In this document: piece by piece, positions 35,851 to 43,784 of the stretch
How the letters are laid out: the number at the start of each line of letters is the position of its first letter
Position numbering within the stretch: the stretch's first letter is position 1
DNA from: Phocaeicola massiliensis B84634 = Timone 84634 = DSM 17679 = JCM 13223
Lineage (GTDB): Bacteria > Bacteroidota > Bacteroidia > Bacteroidales > Bacteroidaceae
Assembly (NCBI RefSeq): GCF_000382445.1
Contig: NZ_KB905473.1
Span: 1-64,000 of the forward strand
DNA: 64,000 bases
Direction of reading: 5' to 3'
Program-made: the position numbers and the translations under genes
Notes under the pieces: model-generated
What the model saw: only the letters and a program-made list of their open reading frames with translations
Told to the model about the DNA's origin: nothing
The model's database searches: none

Positions 35851-36236
35851 GTTCTCTAATATACAGTAACTTTCAAAAACTGCAATGTAAGAGAAACTGT
35901 AAATGATGGTTATATCTAAATCTGATAGGGCATAGTTCCAAGCCAAACAGATTGCGATAACGTAATTAGCCCTACATTAATGCAAGCGTAAGAAAATTAT
36001 CTTTTTAAAAAGGCATAATACGGCTTGTAGTTTATGGTATGTGCGATTTTGGGAACTGCTTATATGCCGTATCAATCTACTAATTATTTAGCTATGCTAT
36101 AAAATAATTTCTGAATTATGCAAATATCTGCAAAGTGCTGAAATGCAGTCTGTTTTGATAATCCAAATTAAACATATAGCTTTGCAGTGTCCGTTTACAA
36201 AATCCCATTTATTTAATCATTTAAAATTTATCAGCT
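35851..36236. other. Non-coding stretch, possible structured leader
   Basis: No supported gene. Inverted repeat ATACGGC (36018-36024) / GCCGTAT (36066-36072), with neighbouring GGCATA / TATGCC, could fold. No complete TTTG-N19-TAnnTTTG promoter was found, though the next gene must be transcribed from here or from upstream. Confidence 0.4.
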
Positions 36237-36737
36237 ATGAGTAATCTTAAAACTTACTTCAAGAAAAGTGTGTCCGTATGTAAGAAAAGCTCTGCCTATA
36301 TAAGAGCGATACCCGTTCTTGCAAAAGCACTATATCATGCAATGGTGGGTAATGGAAATTATAAGGTATCATTTACCAAAATAGGACGAAAATGGTACTG
36401 CAATGTTCCGGGTTTTCCCAAAGAGCTGTTTGAACATACTCTGATGGTTGGTGGTGCATCCAACTATCTTGAATATTACTCTCGTGGAGAAAATGAGATT
36501 GTGGCTACTATCAGAATTGCTAAAGAATGGGAAGATAAGTTTTATTGCGGAGTTAGATTATATAAGGTAAGTTCCACCTTAACGGGTGGTGCTTTCTATA
36601 AAGACCCAAGCGGAAATTTTGGTGAAGAACTTTGGCTTTGTCCCGTTACCCTATTCTTATTGGGCAAATACCCGAAACTAATCTTTATCTATAAGATTAA
36701 CAAGAACTACCTGCATTGTCCCATCTGTATTGAGTGA
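36237..36737 (+). CDS. Uncharacterised island protein, 166 aa
   Basis: A basic helical N-terminus (1-35) is followed by a compact beta-rich domain: KIGRKWYCNVPGFPKELF...LMVGGASNYLEYY...GEELWLCPVTLFLLGKYP. This pattern resembles DUF6717-type proteins, but I cannot be sure. No signal peptide or enzyme motif. The C-terminus ends CPICIE. It may be a toxin, an effector or a structural protein; context gives no lead. Confidence 0.6.
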   Translation: MSNLKTYFKKSVSVCKKSSAYIRAIPVLAKALYHAMVGNGNYKVSFTKIGRKWYCNVPGFPKELFEHTLMVGGASNYLEYYSRGENEIVATIRIAKEWEDKFYCGVRLYKVSSTLTGGAFYKDPSGNFGEELWLCPVTLFLLGKYPKLIFIYKINKNYLHCPICIE

Positions 36738-36823
36738 TTGAGCAAATTTATCCTCACAGATACCGCTATAATTGCAAATGAATCATTAATTTTGTGGTCT
36801 AATTAACTAAAAACACAATAGAT

Positions 36824-37090
36824 ATGGAAGATATGTTCTCTTTAGGCAATGTTGGATTGTGGAGAATGGCAAACAATGGCTATATATCACTAACTGGAGA
36901 GGTGGGTGAATTATTTATTGCCAAAATTTTAGGAACTATCATTCTTAAATTGAAATATAAAGATATTGTTTACGCAGTTTCAAAAAACGCAAATGAAAGA
37001 TATTTTAGAGTACCAACCTCGGAAGGTGGATATTTCTTCTACTTTGACAGCTTTAATGAATTAAAAGAGACTATTGAAAAGAATAAATAA
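36824..37090 (+). CDS. Uncharacterised small protein, 88 aa
   Basis: No family recognised. Soluble, with a hydrophobic stretch FIAKILGTIILKLKY that is probably a buried strand or helix. It has its own 5' region and a good terminator right behind it (37107-37135). Confidence 0.55.
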   Translation: MEDMFSLGNVGLWRMANNGYISLTGEVGELFIAKILGTIILKLKYKDIVYAVSKNANERYFRVPTSEGGYFFYFDSFNELKETIEKNK

Positions 37091-37106
37091 CAATCTGATT
37101 TTTTTT

Positions 37107-37135
37107 AAAGTTCGCAGTATTTGCGGACTTTTTTT
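37107..37135 (+). terminator. Terminator after the 88-aa protein gene
   Basis: Stem AAAGTTCGCA (37107-37116) / TGCGGACTTT (37122-37131), followed by TTTT. Confidence 0.8.
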
Positions 37136-37400
37136 ATACCCATTATGAAGATAGATACTTCTTTCATTCATTACTTAGTTAGGCAACAAACCCATATACC
37201 TTATAATCTCTAATAGAACTACATCTTTCAATCCGCAGAAACTACGGGTACTTTTTTCGGGAAGAAATCTTCTTATAGTCCCCATTCAAAAAAAGTACCT
37301 GCTTATGCTATTACAAAGAAAAGAAGCTGAATACTTCTCTAATTACTTACTAAAGATATGCTTTAGAACATTTAGAACTGCATTTATCAGCGTTTTATCT

Positions 37401-37431
37401 TTAGCTATTCAAAACCTTTCGCTAACTTTGC
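37401..37431 (+). promoter_or_regulatory. Probable promoter of the 37761-39779 gene cluster, long leader
   Basis: TTTA (37401-37404, one mismatch to TTTG), 19 bp, then TAACTTTG (37424-37431). The first gene follows about 330 bp later. The stretch between 37136 and 37760 has no supported gene; the leader contains TTTCAG...CTGAAA (37438-37474) and could be structured. Confidence 0.6.
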
Positions 37432-37760
37432 AACAATTTCAGAGGTCTTAATGCGTTAAGGCACTGAAAGGACATATTTAACGAAAAGGTGTTATTGAGA
37501 TTATCTTCTTTTTCTCAAATTCTCGCAAAATTTGAAAGACTGTGAAGATGATAGCAATAGCACCACACCATTTGATATATACCTACCTTATATCCATAAG
37601 GCTCTTAGATATTGTCAAAATTGGTGTGGGTTGCTATTGTTTTATCCACAGTCAAGGCAATGCGAGAAGCCAGAGAAAAAGGGTAAAGCAAATAATAGTT
37701 CCCACACCTTATTTTTTATCCACTTCTTCGGGGAATTGGGAAGTACAATATTAGTGAGTA

Positions 37761-38231
37761 ATGAAAAAGATTATTTCAATTTTAGCTTTTACAGTACTGC
37801 CAACAATTGCTTATTCACAACTTCCATTAGTTGAATACAAACCCGTAATAGTTGGCAAAAACAATAACAACAGTAGCAACGAACATAACCGTAGCAATAA
37901 TAACGGGTATTTTCCAAACGTACCTTCATATTCCACTCCTAACCGTTCTACCACACAAAGCTATCAGACTGTAGGAGCATACTTCTTTGATGCAAGTTCA
38001 CAAAATTTCAAAAGAACAAAAATCAAAATCAATTTAGGAGAATCTTATTCGGGAGAAACTGAAATCTATGTTCGGGCTGTATTAGACCGTTCTTTATATA
38101 GAGAAAGTTGGAGAGATTGTAATAACAGAGCTGTTAGGGTCAATGCTTTATTAGACAAAGAAATTATAGTGAACAACTTTGAATGGAAAGTAGAGCATAC
38201 AACTTTGGGTACTATTTACTTTAACTACTAA
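37761..38231 (+). CDS. Secreted Asn/Ser-rich protein of an envelope cluster
   Basis: 156 aa with a signal peptide (MKKIISILAFTVLPTIAYS, cleavage after residue 19). Residues 35-70 are a low-complexity Asn/Ser/Thr/Pro linker; residues 75-156 form a compact domain with two strands and a conserved-looking WRDCNNRAVRVNALLDKEI. No known family. First of four genes with spacing of 11, 1 and 6 bp, so it belongs to one operon. Confidence 0.65.
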   Translation: MKKIISILAFTVLPTIAYSQLPLVEYKPVIVGKNNNNSSNEHNRSNNNGYFPNVPSYSTPNRSTTQSYQTVGAYFFDASSQNFKRTKIKINLGESYSGETEIYVRAVLDRSLYRESWRDCNNRAVRVNALLDKEIIVNNFEWKVEHTTLGTIYFNY

Positions 38232-38242
38232 TTGTTGAAATT

Positions 38243-38761
38243 ATGAGAACTTTTATTTTACTACTGCTTACCTTATACTTTGCTCCCATATATAGTGTAA
38301 ATATGGGAAATGACAGTGATATTTTTATGAACAGATTGTCTGTAAACCAAGAATTTCAAGGCAATTTTTCATATAAATATGGTATGCGCAAAATTGATAA
38401 GGAATTATATATACACAATTTAGGAACTAATGTTCAATCCTATGTTGCAAGTAAGAATTGGAATGAATATAAACGTGAGGAATTTAGAAATGCGTATGAA
38501 AGGTATATGGACGCATTGAAAAAAGACAGACTTTCAGCTGATGATTTTGGAAACATAACAGATTCTAAAGGAGAATTAGGCAATGTTGATGGGGATGATT
38601 ATTGGTACGATAATAAAGGAAATAGAATAAGTGGTGCGGAGTACAGAGCTTTAAGTGTACGCAAACAAAAGAAGTATCGGGCTTTTTATGCCAATAAAGA
38701 AGTTGTCACATATTTCAATGAGATTGCTAAGGCTATAGTAAACAGAAGATATTCTGACTAA
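38243..38761 (+). CDS. Secreted protein of the envelope cluster, 172 aa
   Basis: It has a signal peptide (cleavage near PIYS, residue 18). The mature part is charged and helical, with a short Gly/Asp-rich turn GELGNVDGDDYWYDNKGNR that could bind a cation; this is a visual impression only. No family recognised. Its stop is one base from the start of the next gene. Confidence 0.65.
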   Translation: MRTFILLLLTLYFAPIYSVNMGNDSDIFMNRLSVNQEFQGNFSYKYGMRKIDKELYIHNLGTNVQSYVASKNWNEYKREEFRNAYERYMDALKKDRLSADDFGNITDSKGELGNVDGDDYWYDNKGNRISGAEYRALSVRKQKKYRAFYANKEVVTYFNEIAKAIVNRRYSD

Positions 38762-38762
38762 G

Positions 38763-39545
38763 ATGAAAACATATCTATTCGATACCATAAACCGATACAA
38801 AAGATTCAGTGAGAATCTTGATGTAAAGACTGTCTTATGTAATAAATCATGGATGGTTTTTAATAATTCGGGGGAGAAAGAAACTTATATATTCCAAGAA
38901 AGCGGAATTTTAATTATTTCTCTTAATGGTAAAGTAACGAATGCTACGTGGCAATATATCCCAGCTAATAAATCTCTTATAATTAGCGGAAATGAACAAT
39001 CTTATATGGTACACGCTGCCTATGTGGATAATATACTTTTTGTTTTACAAGTAGATGGCACAAAAGAATGTGCTTTTTTAATTGACGAAAATAACAGACA
39101 AAATTTCCAGCCTAAATCATATAATGATATTAAAAAACATTTTGAGGTTAAAGAACAGAAGCTGTTGCAAAAACAGACAACTGAATATTTAAAAACTGAA
39201 AGTTTAGTTAAACAAAAAGAGAAAGAAAGGAAAGCAAAAAGAAGAAAAGAGGAAAAAGAGAAAAGAATAGAACAATTACGATTTAAAGCTGATGGAATAA
39301 GACATGTAAATGGATGGATGCAAATTTTTATATTCGTAGTGTCATGGATACTATTTTCTATATTAGTGTCTATAGTATGTTCATTTGAAAAAACCCCTTG
39401 GCTTGTTGCGATTCTATTACCTCTTATTGGTGGTCCATGTTTTGTTTTCTTTATACCATGTTATATGATAACATTAATTAAGAATAAGAAAGTGAAAGAT
39501 TGGAAAAAGAAATATCCCAATGATGCAGTTAATCAATATCTATAA
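38763..39545 (+). CDS. Coiled-coil membrane protein of the envelope cluster
   Basis: 260 aa: a beta-rich N-terminal domain (1-120), a highly charged coiled-coil (about 125-180, KEKERKAKRRKEEKEKR) and two C-terminal membrane helices (about 188-212 and 218-242). No signal peptide, so the N-terminal domain should be cytoplasmic with the helices anchoring it to the inner membrane. No family recognised. It is tightly packed between its neighbours. Confidence 0.65.
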   Translation: MKTYLFDTINRYKRFSENLDVKTVLCNKSWMVFNNSGEKETYIFQESGILIISLNGKVTNATWQYIPANKSLIISGNEQSYMVHAAYVDNILFVLQVDGTKECAFLIDENNRQNFQPKSYNDIKKHFEVKEQKLLQKQTTEYLKTESLVKQKEKERKAKRRKEEKEKRIEQLRFKADGIRHVNGWMQIFIFVVSWILFSILVSIVCSFEKTPWLVAILLPLIGGPCFVFFIPCYMITLIKNKKVKDWKKKYPNDAVNQYL

Positions 39546-39551
39546 AATCTT

Positions 39552-39779
39552 ATGAAATACTACAGAGTTAACATTGAAGATTACAAAATAGGCATTTCCT
39601 GTGGAAATAATATGCCAACAAAAGAGTTCCTGAACAATCAAGTTCATGAATTTCTAAAATCTCAAAAAGTGAATATAAATAGGGATGAGACTTTTAAGTT
39701 TCAAGATTCTAATGAAAAGGAATTTGAAGATTTGAAACGTGAAGTAGCATTAAGTTCTAATTTTAAAATGAGATATTAG
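39552..39779 (+). CDS. Small soluble protein of the envelope cluster
   Basis: 75 aa, charged, no signal or membrane segment; no family recognised. It starts six bases after the previous stop and is the last of the four-gene run; the PBP-like gene begins 24 bp further on. Confidence 0.55.
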   Translation: MKYYRVNIEDYKIGISCGNNMPTKEFLNNQVHEFLKSQKVNINRDETFKFQDSNEKEFEDLKREVALSSNFKMRY

Positions 39780-39803
39780 ATTCGACTTATTCATTCAAAC
39801 GCT

Positions 39804-40667
39804 ATGTTGAAAACCTACCTTACAGTATTAGTTAGCTTATTAGTAGCTTGCAGCCCTGCCAAACAAAATACAAAACAAGTATCTACCATAGACAGCACTT
39901 TACAAGTAAGAGTTGATTCTATCCTGCAAAACAAGCTGTCCGAACTTAATGCTACGGTAGGGCAAGTTATTATAATGGAAGTACGGACGGGAGAAATTAA
40001 AGTTTCTGTTGGTTCTGATTCTATTCTGCAAGAATCGGGATTGGTACGTACCGCTTCACTTTTGGCAGTATTGGAAACAAAGGCAGTCAAACTATCCGAT
40101 ACGATAGATGTTGGTAATGGCATTTTAGCCATTGGTAAAGATACATTGTACGACCATAATTGGCATAGGGGTGGATATGGGAAAATCACAGTGGAACAAG
40201 GCTTCGAACTTGCATCCAATATCGCCACCTACAAAGTAGCGAGAAAGGCATTTGAGAACGGACAAGCCTTTTCGGAAGCACTTGCAAAGTATGGCTATCA
40301 AGTGAAAGACACAAGTCTTGTTTATAATCCTTTGGGATATGGCATTCTCACCACTCCATTACAGAACTTGACTTTCTTTAATTACATAGCTAAAAGTAAG
40401 ACTGCCATAAAAGAAGCATTGGAATACTCTGTTTCTAATGGATTAGCCAAGCCTGCCCAATCAGATAGAGTAAAAGTAGCTGGAGCAACGGGAACAATTC
40501 AACTTCCGAACGGTGAATATGCAGTAGAATTTTGCGGTTACTTCCCTGCCGATAATCCGAAATACAGTGTTATCGTTACCATTAATAAGACAGAATTACC
40601 TGCAAGCGGTGGACTGATGGCAGGTGATGTTTTTAGGCAGATTGTTGATATTATGAATGAAAGATAA
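39804..40667 (+). CDS. Lipoprotein with penicillin-binding transpeptidase fold, catalytic residues lost
   Basis: 287 aa. Lipoprotein signal with C16 (LLVAC). From about residue 52 the order of PBP2/FtsI transpeptidase features can be followed, but each motif is changed. The SxxK site reads LVRT (80-83, in ESGLVRTASLLAVLE), the SxN site reads ASN (137-139, in ELASNIATYKVA) and KTGT reads ATGT (228-231, in VAGATGTIQ). It therefore cannot acylate as a normal PBP. It may bind peptidoglycan or a beta-lactam without turnover, or act as a decoy or scaffold. The transpeptidase-like domain is shorter than usual (about 235 residues), and no transglycosylase or dimerisation domain is present. Confidence 0.75.
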   Translation: MLKTYLTVLVSLLVACSPAKQNTKQVSTIDSTLQVRVDSILQNKLSELNATVGQVIIMEVRTGEIKVSVGSDSILQESGLVRTASLLAVLETKAVKLSDTIDVGNGILAIGKDTLYDHNWHRGGYGKITVEQGFELASNIATYKVARKAFENGQAFSEALAKYGYQVKDTSLVYNPLGYGILTTPLQNLTFFNYIAKSKTAIKEALEYSVSNGLAKPAQSDRVKVAGATGTIQLPNGEYAVEFCGYFPADNPKYSVIVTINKTELPASGGLMAGDVFRQIVDIMNER

Positions 40668-41419
40668 TGAGAAGATTGCTATTTATCATTATTGGGCTAC
40701 TTAGTTTAGCGGCTTGCAAAACAGACAAAACACCAGTTCCGCAGGATTTTGAATGTTTCAACCAACCACGAGTTTTTATCAAGTACAAACAGCCAATAAA
40801 CGGATATACGGTAAAAGCAATGTGGCTACCTTATGTTGCCCAAGACGGAACGACTGGAGAAACAGGAATAACTACACTTCTACATTTTAAGAATGCTGAT
40901 AACGAGTTTAGCATAAACTTAGAAGCAAAGCATATTATTGATACACTTTGTTATCATTATCCGAATTTAAAAGACGGTGATGTGCTTTATTGGGACTACG
41001 CACAAAAAGGCAGCAATGAAGTGTTGCCTAATTATGCCCCATTCTCCTTTTATGATGTGGACTTTGACGGTGAAGAAGAATTGTTGATAACGGACTATCA
41101 AAGCGGCTCATACTCCAACAATACTTATAAGGTTTACAAGATACATGAATATTATGCAGAGTTAATGACAGGCGAGCCGTTTGATTACTTGGAAACTTCC
41201 GCAAAGTTTGATTCTATCAACAAGCGCATTATAACAACAAGCACAGGCGGACAAGGCAGTATTTATATATATACTTACCAACTGAAAGAATATGAAACAA
41301 TGTACGGTGACAGACCTACGACCATTTCCAAATTTGAGTTGGTGAAAGCTGATATAATAGATGATAAAGGACACAGGGTTTATCTACGGAAAGGAGATAA
41401 GTTAGAATTAGAAGACTGA
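40667..41419 (+). CDS. Lipoprotein with FG-GAP-like calcium motif
   Basis: 250 aa. Lipobox LAAC (C17). The body is beta-rich, with DVDFDGEEELLI around residue 126, the Asp-rich signature of FG-GAP/VCBS-type repeats that bind Ca2+. The start overlaps the stop of the PBP-like gene (TAATGA), so the two are translated together and probably sit in the same envelope layer. Substrate or partner unknown. Confidence 0.7.
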   Translation: MRRLLFIIIGLLSLAACKTDKTPVPQDFECFNQPRVFIKYKQPINGYTVKAMWLPYVAQDGTTGETGITTLLHFKNADNEFSINLEAKHIIDTLCYHYPNLKDGDVLYWDYAQKGSNEVLPNYAPFSFYDVDFDGEEELLITDYQSGSYSNNTYKVYKIHEYYAELMTGEPFDYLETSAKFDSINKRIITTSTGGQGSIYIYTYQLKEYETMYGDRPTTISKFELVKADIIDDKGHRVYLRKGDKLELED

Positions 41420-41435
41420 ATACATAATAAATTAG

Positions 41436-41443
41436 TATATTTG
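41436..41443 (+). promoter_or_regulatory. -7 box upstream of the macro-like gene
   Basis: TATATTTG matches TAnnTTTG; a -33 TTTG at the right distance is not present. Its position supports ATG 41474 rather than 41441 as the start of the next gene. Confidence 0.5.
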
Positions 41444-41473
41444 CATATAGACCCCACATTAATATTTAAGAAG

Positions 41474-42142
41474 ATGAAAATCAATGTTATTAAATTTGAA
41501 ACAATCAATGGAAAGAAAGTAGGAAAAGCATTTTCATTTCCAATGGATGCAAAGAAAATGGCTCGTTATAAAACAGAAGCTACCGTAAGAAAAAAGGTGG
41601 AGGAATATGTTGCTAAAAGCGGCTTATTCAAAAAGAACGAACTAAATGAACTCAAATATGACATGACCGACTTCTTACAAGAATGGAAAAAACAGAAACC
41701 CATTGTGGAAGCTGAAATGCTAAAGGAACTGGAAGCCTCAACCAATGCAGGAAACAGAATAACACCTGAACACATCAATCGTCTTGGAACTAATGAAGTT
41801 TTCGTTTTTGGTTCTAATGCAAGAGGATTGCATCATGGAGGTGCTGCCAAAGTCGCTGTTGAAAGTTTTGGTGCTGTCATGGGACAAGGGCATGGATTGC
41901 AAGGGAAAAGTTATGCTATCAATTCCATGAGCGGCATTTCTGAAATGGAGAAAGATATAAAGTTGTTCTGTGAGTTTGCAAAATCGAATCCACAGAAACA
42001 TTTCCTTGTAACTCCCATAGGTTGTGGTATTGCAGGTTTTAGCCCTAATGATGTCGCCCCATTATTTAAAAAGTGTGCAATTTTGAATAACGTATCACTT
42101 CCTCGTTCTTTTTGGCAAATAATAGGGTATCCAAAGGAATAA
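41474..42142 (+). CDS. Macro-like / A1S_2505-like phage-type protein
   Basis: 222 aa. Residues about 95-220 show EVFVFGSNARGLHHGGAAKVAV...GQGHGLQGKSYAINSMSG...HFLVTPIGCGIAGF, the arrangement of proteins known from phages and mobile elements as A1S_2505-type or macro-domain-like, with Gly-rich loops suited to ADP-ribose or nucleotide binding. The N-terminal 90 residues are charged and helical. ATG 41474 was chosen because the promoter box lies at 41436-41443. Possible role: removal of ADP-ribose or of an ADP-ribose-derived signal; this is inferred from the fold class. Confidence 0.7.
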   Translation: MKINVIKFETINGKKVGKAFSFPMDAKKMARYKTEATVRKKVEEYVAKSGLFKKNELNELKYDMTDFLQEWKKQKPIVEAEMLKELEASTNAGNRITPEHINRLGTNEVFVFGSNARGLHHGGAAKVAVESFGAVMGQGHGLQGKSYAINSMSGISEMEKDIKLFCEFAKSNPQKHFLVTPIGCGIAGFSPNDVAPLFKKCAILNNVSLPRSFWQIIGYPKE

Positions 42143-42198
42143 AAATTCATGCAGAATTATTTAGTAAAAGATTCTTCTGAAAAATGGGCATATAATAT

Positions 42199-42630
42199 AT
42201 GACGAAAGACGAGATTAGAACAAGAGAAGATTTTATTAATCTTTATGCTTTACATCTTGGACTTGACAGATTCATTGAAGCACAAGATAAGTGGAATACT
42301 TATCAAACTGCCTTGGAAGAAGTCAAAGCAGGGAAGAAGAGAACACATTGGATTTGGTTTATCTTTCCTCAAATGGAGGGACTTGGCACAAGTGAAAAGT
42401 CTCGTTACTACGGAATACGTGGGCGTAATGAAGCTATTGAATATATCAACCATCCTATATTGAGAGATAGGTTAGTTGAAATCACAGAAGCGGTCTATAA
42501 TAATGAGAAATCAGTTTACGAGATATTTGGAAACGATGTAATTAAAGTAAGGTCTTGTATGTTACTTTTTGCATCTGTTTCTGATATTCCTATCTTTCAA
42601 AAGATGCTTGAAAAGCATTGCTGGAGATAA
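42199..42630 (+). CDS. DUF1810 family protein
   Basis: 143 aa. FIEAQDKWNTYQTALEEVKAG, KRTHWIWFIFPQMEGLG and YGIRGRNEAIEYINHPILRDRL are the conserved blocks of DUF1810. The C-terminus ends at CWR, about ten residues earlier than is usual (a D-x-x-T-L-x-L-type ending is missing); the +1 frame continues only briefly, so a small truncation or frameshift is possible. Function unknown. It follows the macro-like gene by 56 bp, and the pair may act on NAD/ADP-ribose compounds. Confidence 0.85.
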   Translation: MTKDEIRTREDFINLYALHLGLDRFIEAQDKWNTYQTALEEVKAGKKRTHWIWFIFPQMEGLGTSEKSRYYGIRGRNEAIEYINHPILRDRLVEITEAVYNNEKSVYEIFGNDVIKVRSCMLLFASVSDIPIFQKMLEKHCWR

Positions 42631-42647
42631 AATTCTCATATAATAAC

Positions 42648-42685
42648 AAAAGCCAACCTACCCAATTACGGACAAGTTGGCTTTT
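42648..42685. terminator. Bidirectional terminator
   Basis: Perfect 10-bp stem AAAAGCCAAC (42648-42657) / GTTGGCTTTT (42676-42685). It lies between the DUF1810 stop and the end of a small - strand ORF. Confidence 0.85.
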
Positions 42686-42705
42686 CAGTTCTGAACACTT
42701 AATCA

Positions 42706-42810
42706 TTAACATCTTTTCTTGGACTTCATTATAGGAACAAGTCCAATAGTAGAGAAATAGTTTCGCATTATTTCTCTGTTTCCAATTGGTTTCTTTATCA
42801 ATTTCTTCAT
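42706..42810 (-). CDS. Small basic ORF, 34 aa, with consensus promoter
   Basis: Encodes MKKLIKKPIGNREIMRNYFS... ending KSKKRC, a strongly basic peptide (8 Lys and 3 Arg). On the - strand, TTTG (+ strand 42866-42869), exactly 19 bp, and TATGCTTG (42839-42846, one mismatch to TAnnTTTG) lie about 30 bp upstream of the start, and the gene ends 20 bp before a terminator. No family assigned. The promoter and terminator make it more likely to be real than its size suggests. Confidence 0.5.
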   Translation of the reverse strand: MKKLIKKPIGNREIMRNYFSTIGLVPIMKSKKRC

Positions 42811-42838
42811 AACTCTAAATTTTAGAATTTCACATATA

Positions 42839-42869
42839 CAAGCATACACATAGATATATAAAAGTCAAA
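42839..42869 (-). promoter_or_regulatory. Promoter of the 34-aa ORF
   Basis: TTTG-N19-TATGCTTG read on the - strand; only one base differs from the Bacteroides consensus. Confidence 0.6.
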
Positions 42870-42978
42870 GCCAAGCGTGAATGAAAATGGAATATTGTTT
42901 CTAATCATGCGAATATGTCTTTTATGCCATATATTAAAATTTTGTCAGTACATTCTATCTACATTATACGGAGTTGAT

Positions 42979-42986
42979 TATCTTTG
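42979..42986 (+). promoter_or_regulatory. -7 box of the ORF6N gene
   Basis: TATCTTTG, 20 bp before the ATG at 43007; no TTTG is present at the -33 position. Confidence 0.5.
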
Positions 42987-43006
42987 CGCTACAAAAGATT
43001 TAATCA

Positions 43007-43579
43007 ATGGAACAATTACAAGTAATTCAAAGCAAGATATATGAAATCAGAGGTCAGAAAGTAATGCTCGACCGTGATTTGGCAGAAATGTACGGAGTGC
43101 AAACAAAAGCATTGAATCAAGCCGTAAAACGCAATATAGACCGTTTCCCCGAAGATTTTATGTTTCAACTGACAAGCGAAGAAACACAAAAATGGAGGTC
43201 ACAGTTTGTGACTTCCAATTCCATCAAGATGGGAGTTAGGCGCAACCCTTATGCGTTCACTGAATTAGGAGTAGCCATGCTAAGTAGCGTGCTGAACTCC
43301 AAAACTGCCATTCAAATAAATATGGGTATTATGCGTGCTTTTGTCGCTGTTCGCCAAATGATAGCATTGCCTAAAACAGACCAACTAACAGAGTTGCAGA
43401 ATGAGGTAAAAGAGTTGAAAGACTATATAGAAGAAGTGTTCGCTGATTACAACGATATTAATGATGATACACGGATGCAGTTGGAACTTATCAATCAGAC
43501 ATTGGCAGAACTACAAGTCAAGAAGAAATTGGAAGAAAAGCCACGCAGAAGAATCGGATTTATACAGCATGATGAATAA
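43007..43579 (+). CDS. ORF6N-domain DNA-binding protein
   Basis: 190 aa. Residues 8-95 form the ORF6N domain: [43 protein letters not shown] and [17 protein letters not shown] are close to its consensus. This domain occurs in phage and mobile-element regulators, often with antirepressor-type functions. The C-terminal half is a coiled-coil ([18 protein letters not shown]). As the last gene before attR it may control island genes or excision. Confidence 0.9.
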   Translation: MEQLQVIQSKIYEIRGQKVMLDRDLAEMYGVQTKALNQAVKRNIDRFPEDFMFQLTSEETQKWRSQFVTSNSIKMGVRRNPYAFTELGVAMLSSVLNSKTAIQINMGIMRAFVAVRQMIALPKTDQLTELQNEVKELKDYIEEVFADYNDINDDTRMQLELINQTLAELQVKKKLEEKPRRRIGFIQHDE

Positions 43580-43718
43580 TCTGATTCTGTCAAGCACGAG
43601 ATTTTATAAAAACTATAATACTTCCACGCAAGTAAAAAAAGTGATTGAAGAACTACAAATATATATTATAATTATTGCATAACAGTACAACATTAGCTAC
43701 CTTTGCATCAGGAACGAA

Positions 43719-43741
43719 TGTTTACCGCTGGTTTACCGATA
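43719..43741 (+). repeat. Right GTTTACCG double repeat
   Basis: Same 23-bp block as 27583-27605 with one mismatch (CTG instead of CTT between the two GTTTACCG units). A TACCTTTG box lies just upstream at 43698-43705. Confidence 0.65.
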
Positions 43742-43784
43742 CGTTCTTATAAGAGTTCATTAATTGGTATGCAAACGCTTTAAA

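Noticed and set aside
37532-37834. 100-aa ORF in the leader of the envelope cluster
   Set aside because: It overlaps the start of the secreted-protein gene in another frame and has no ribosome site or family resemblance.
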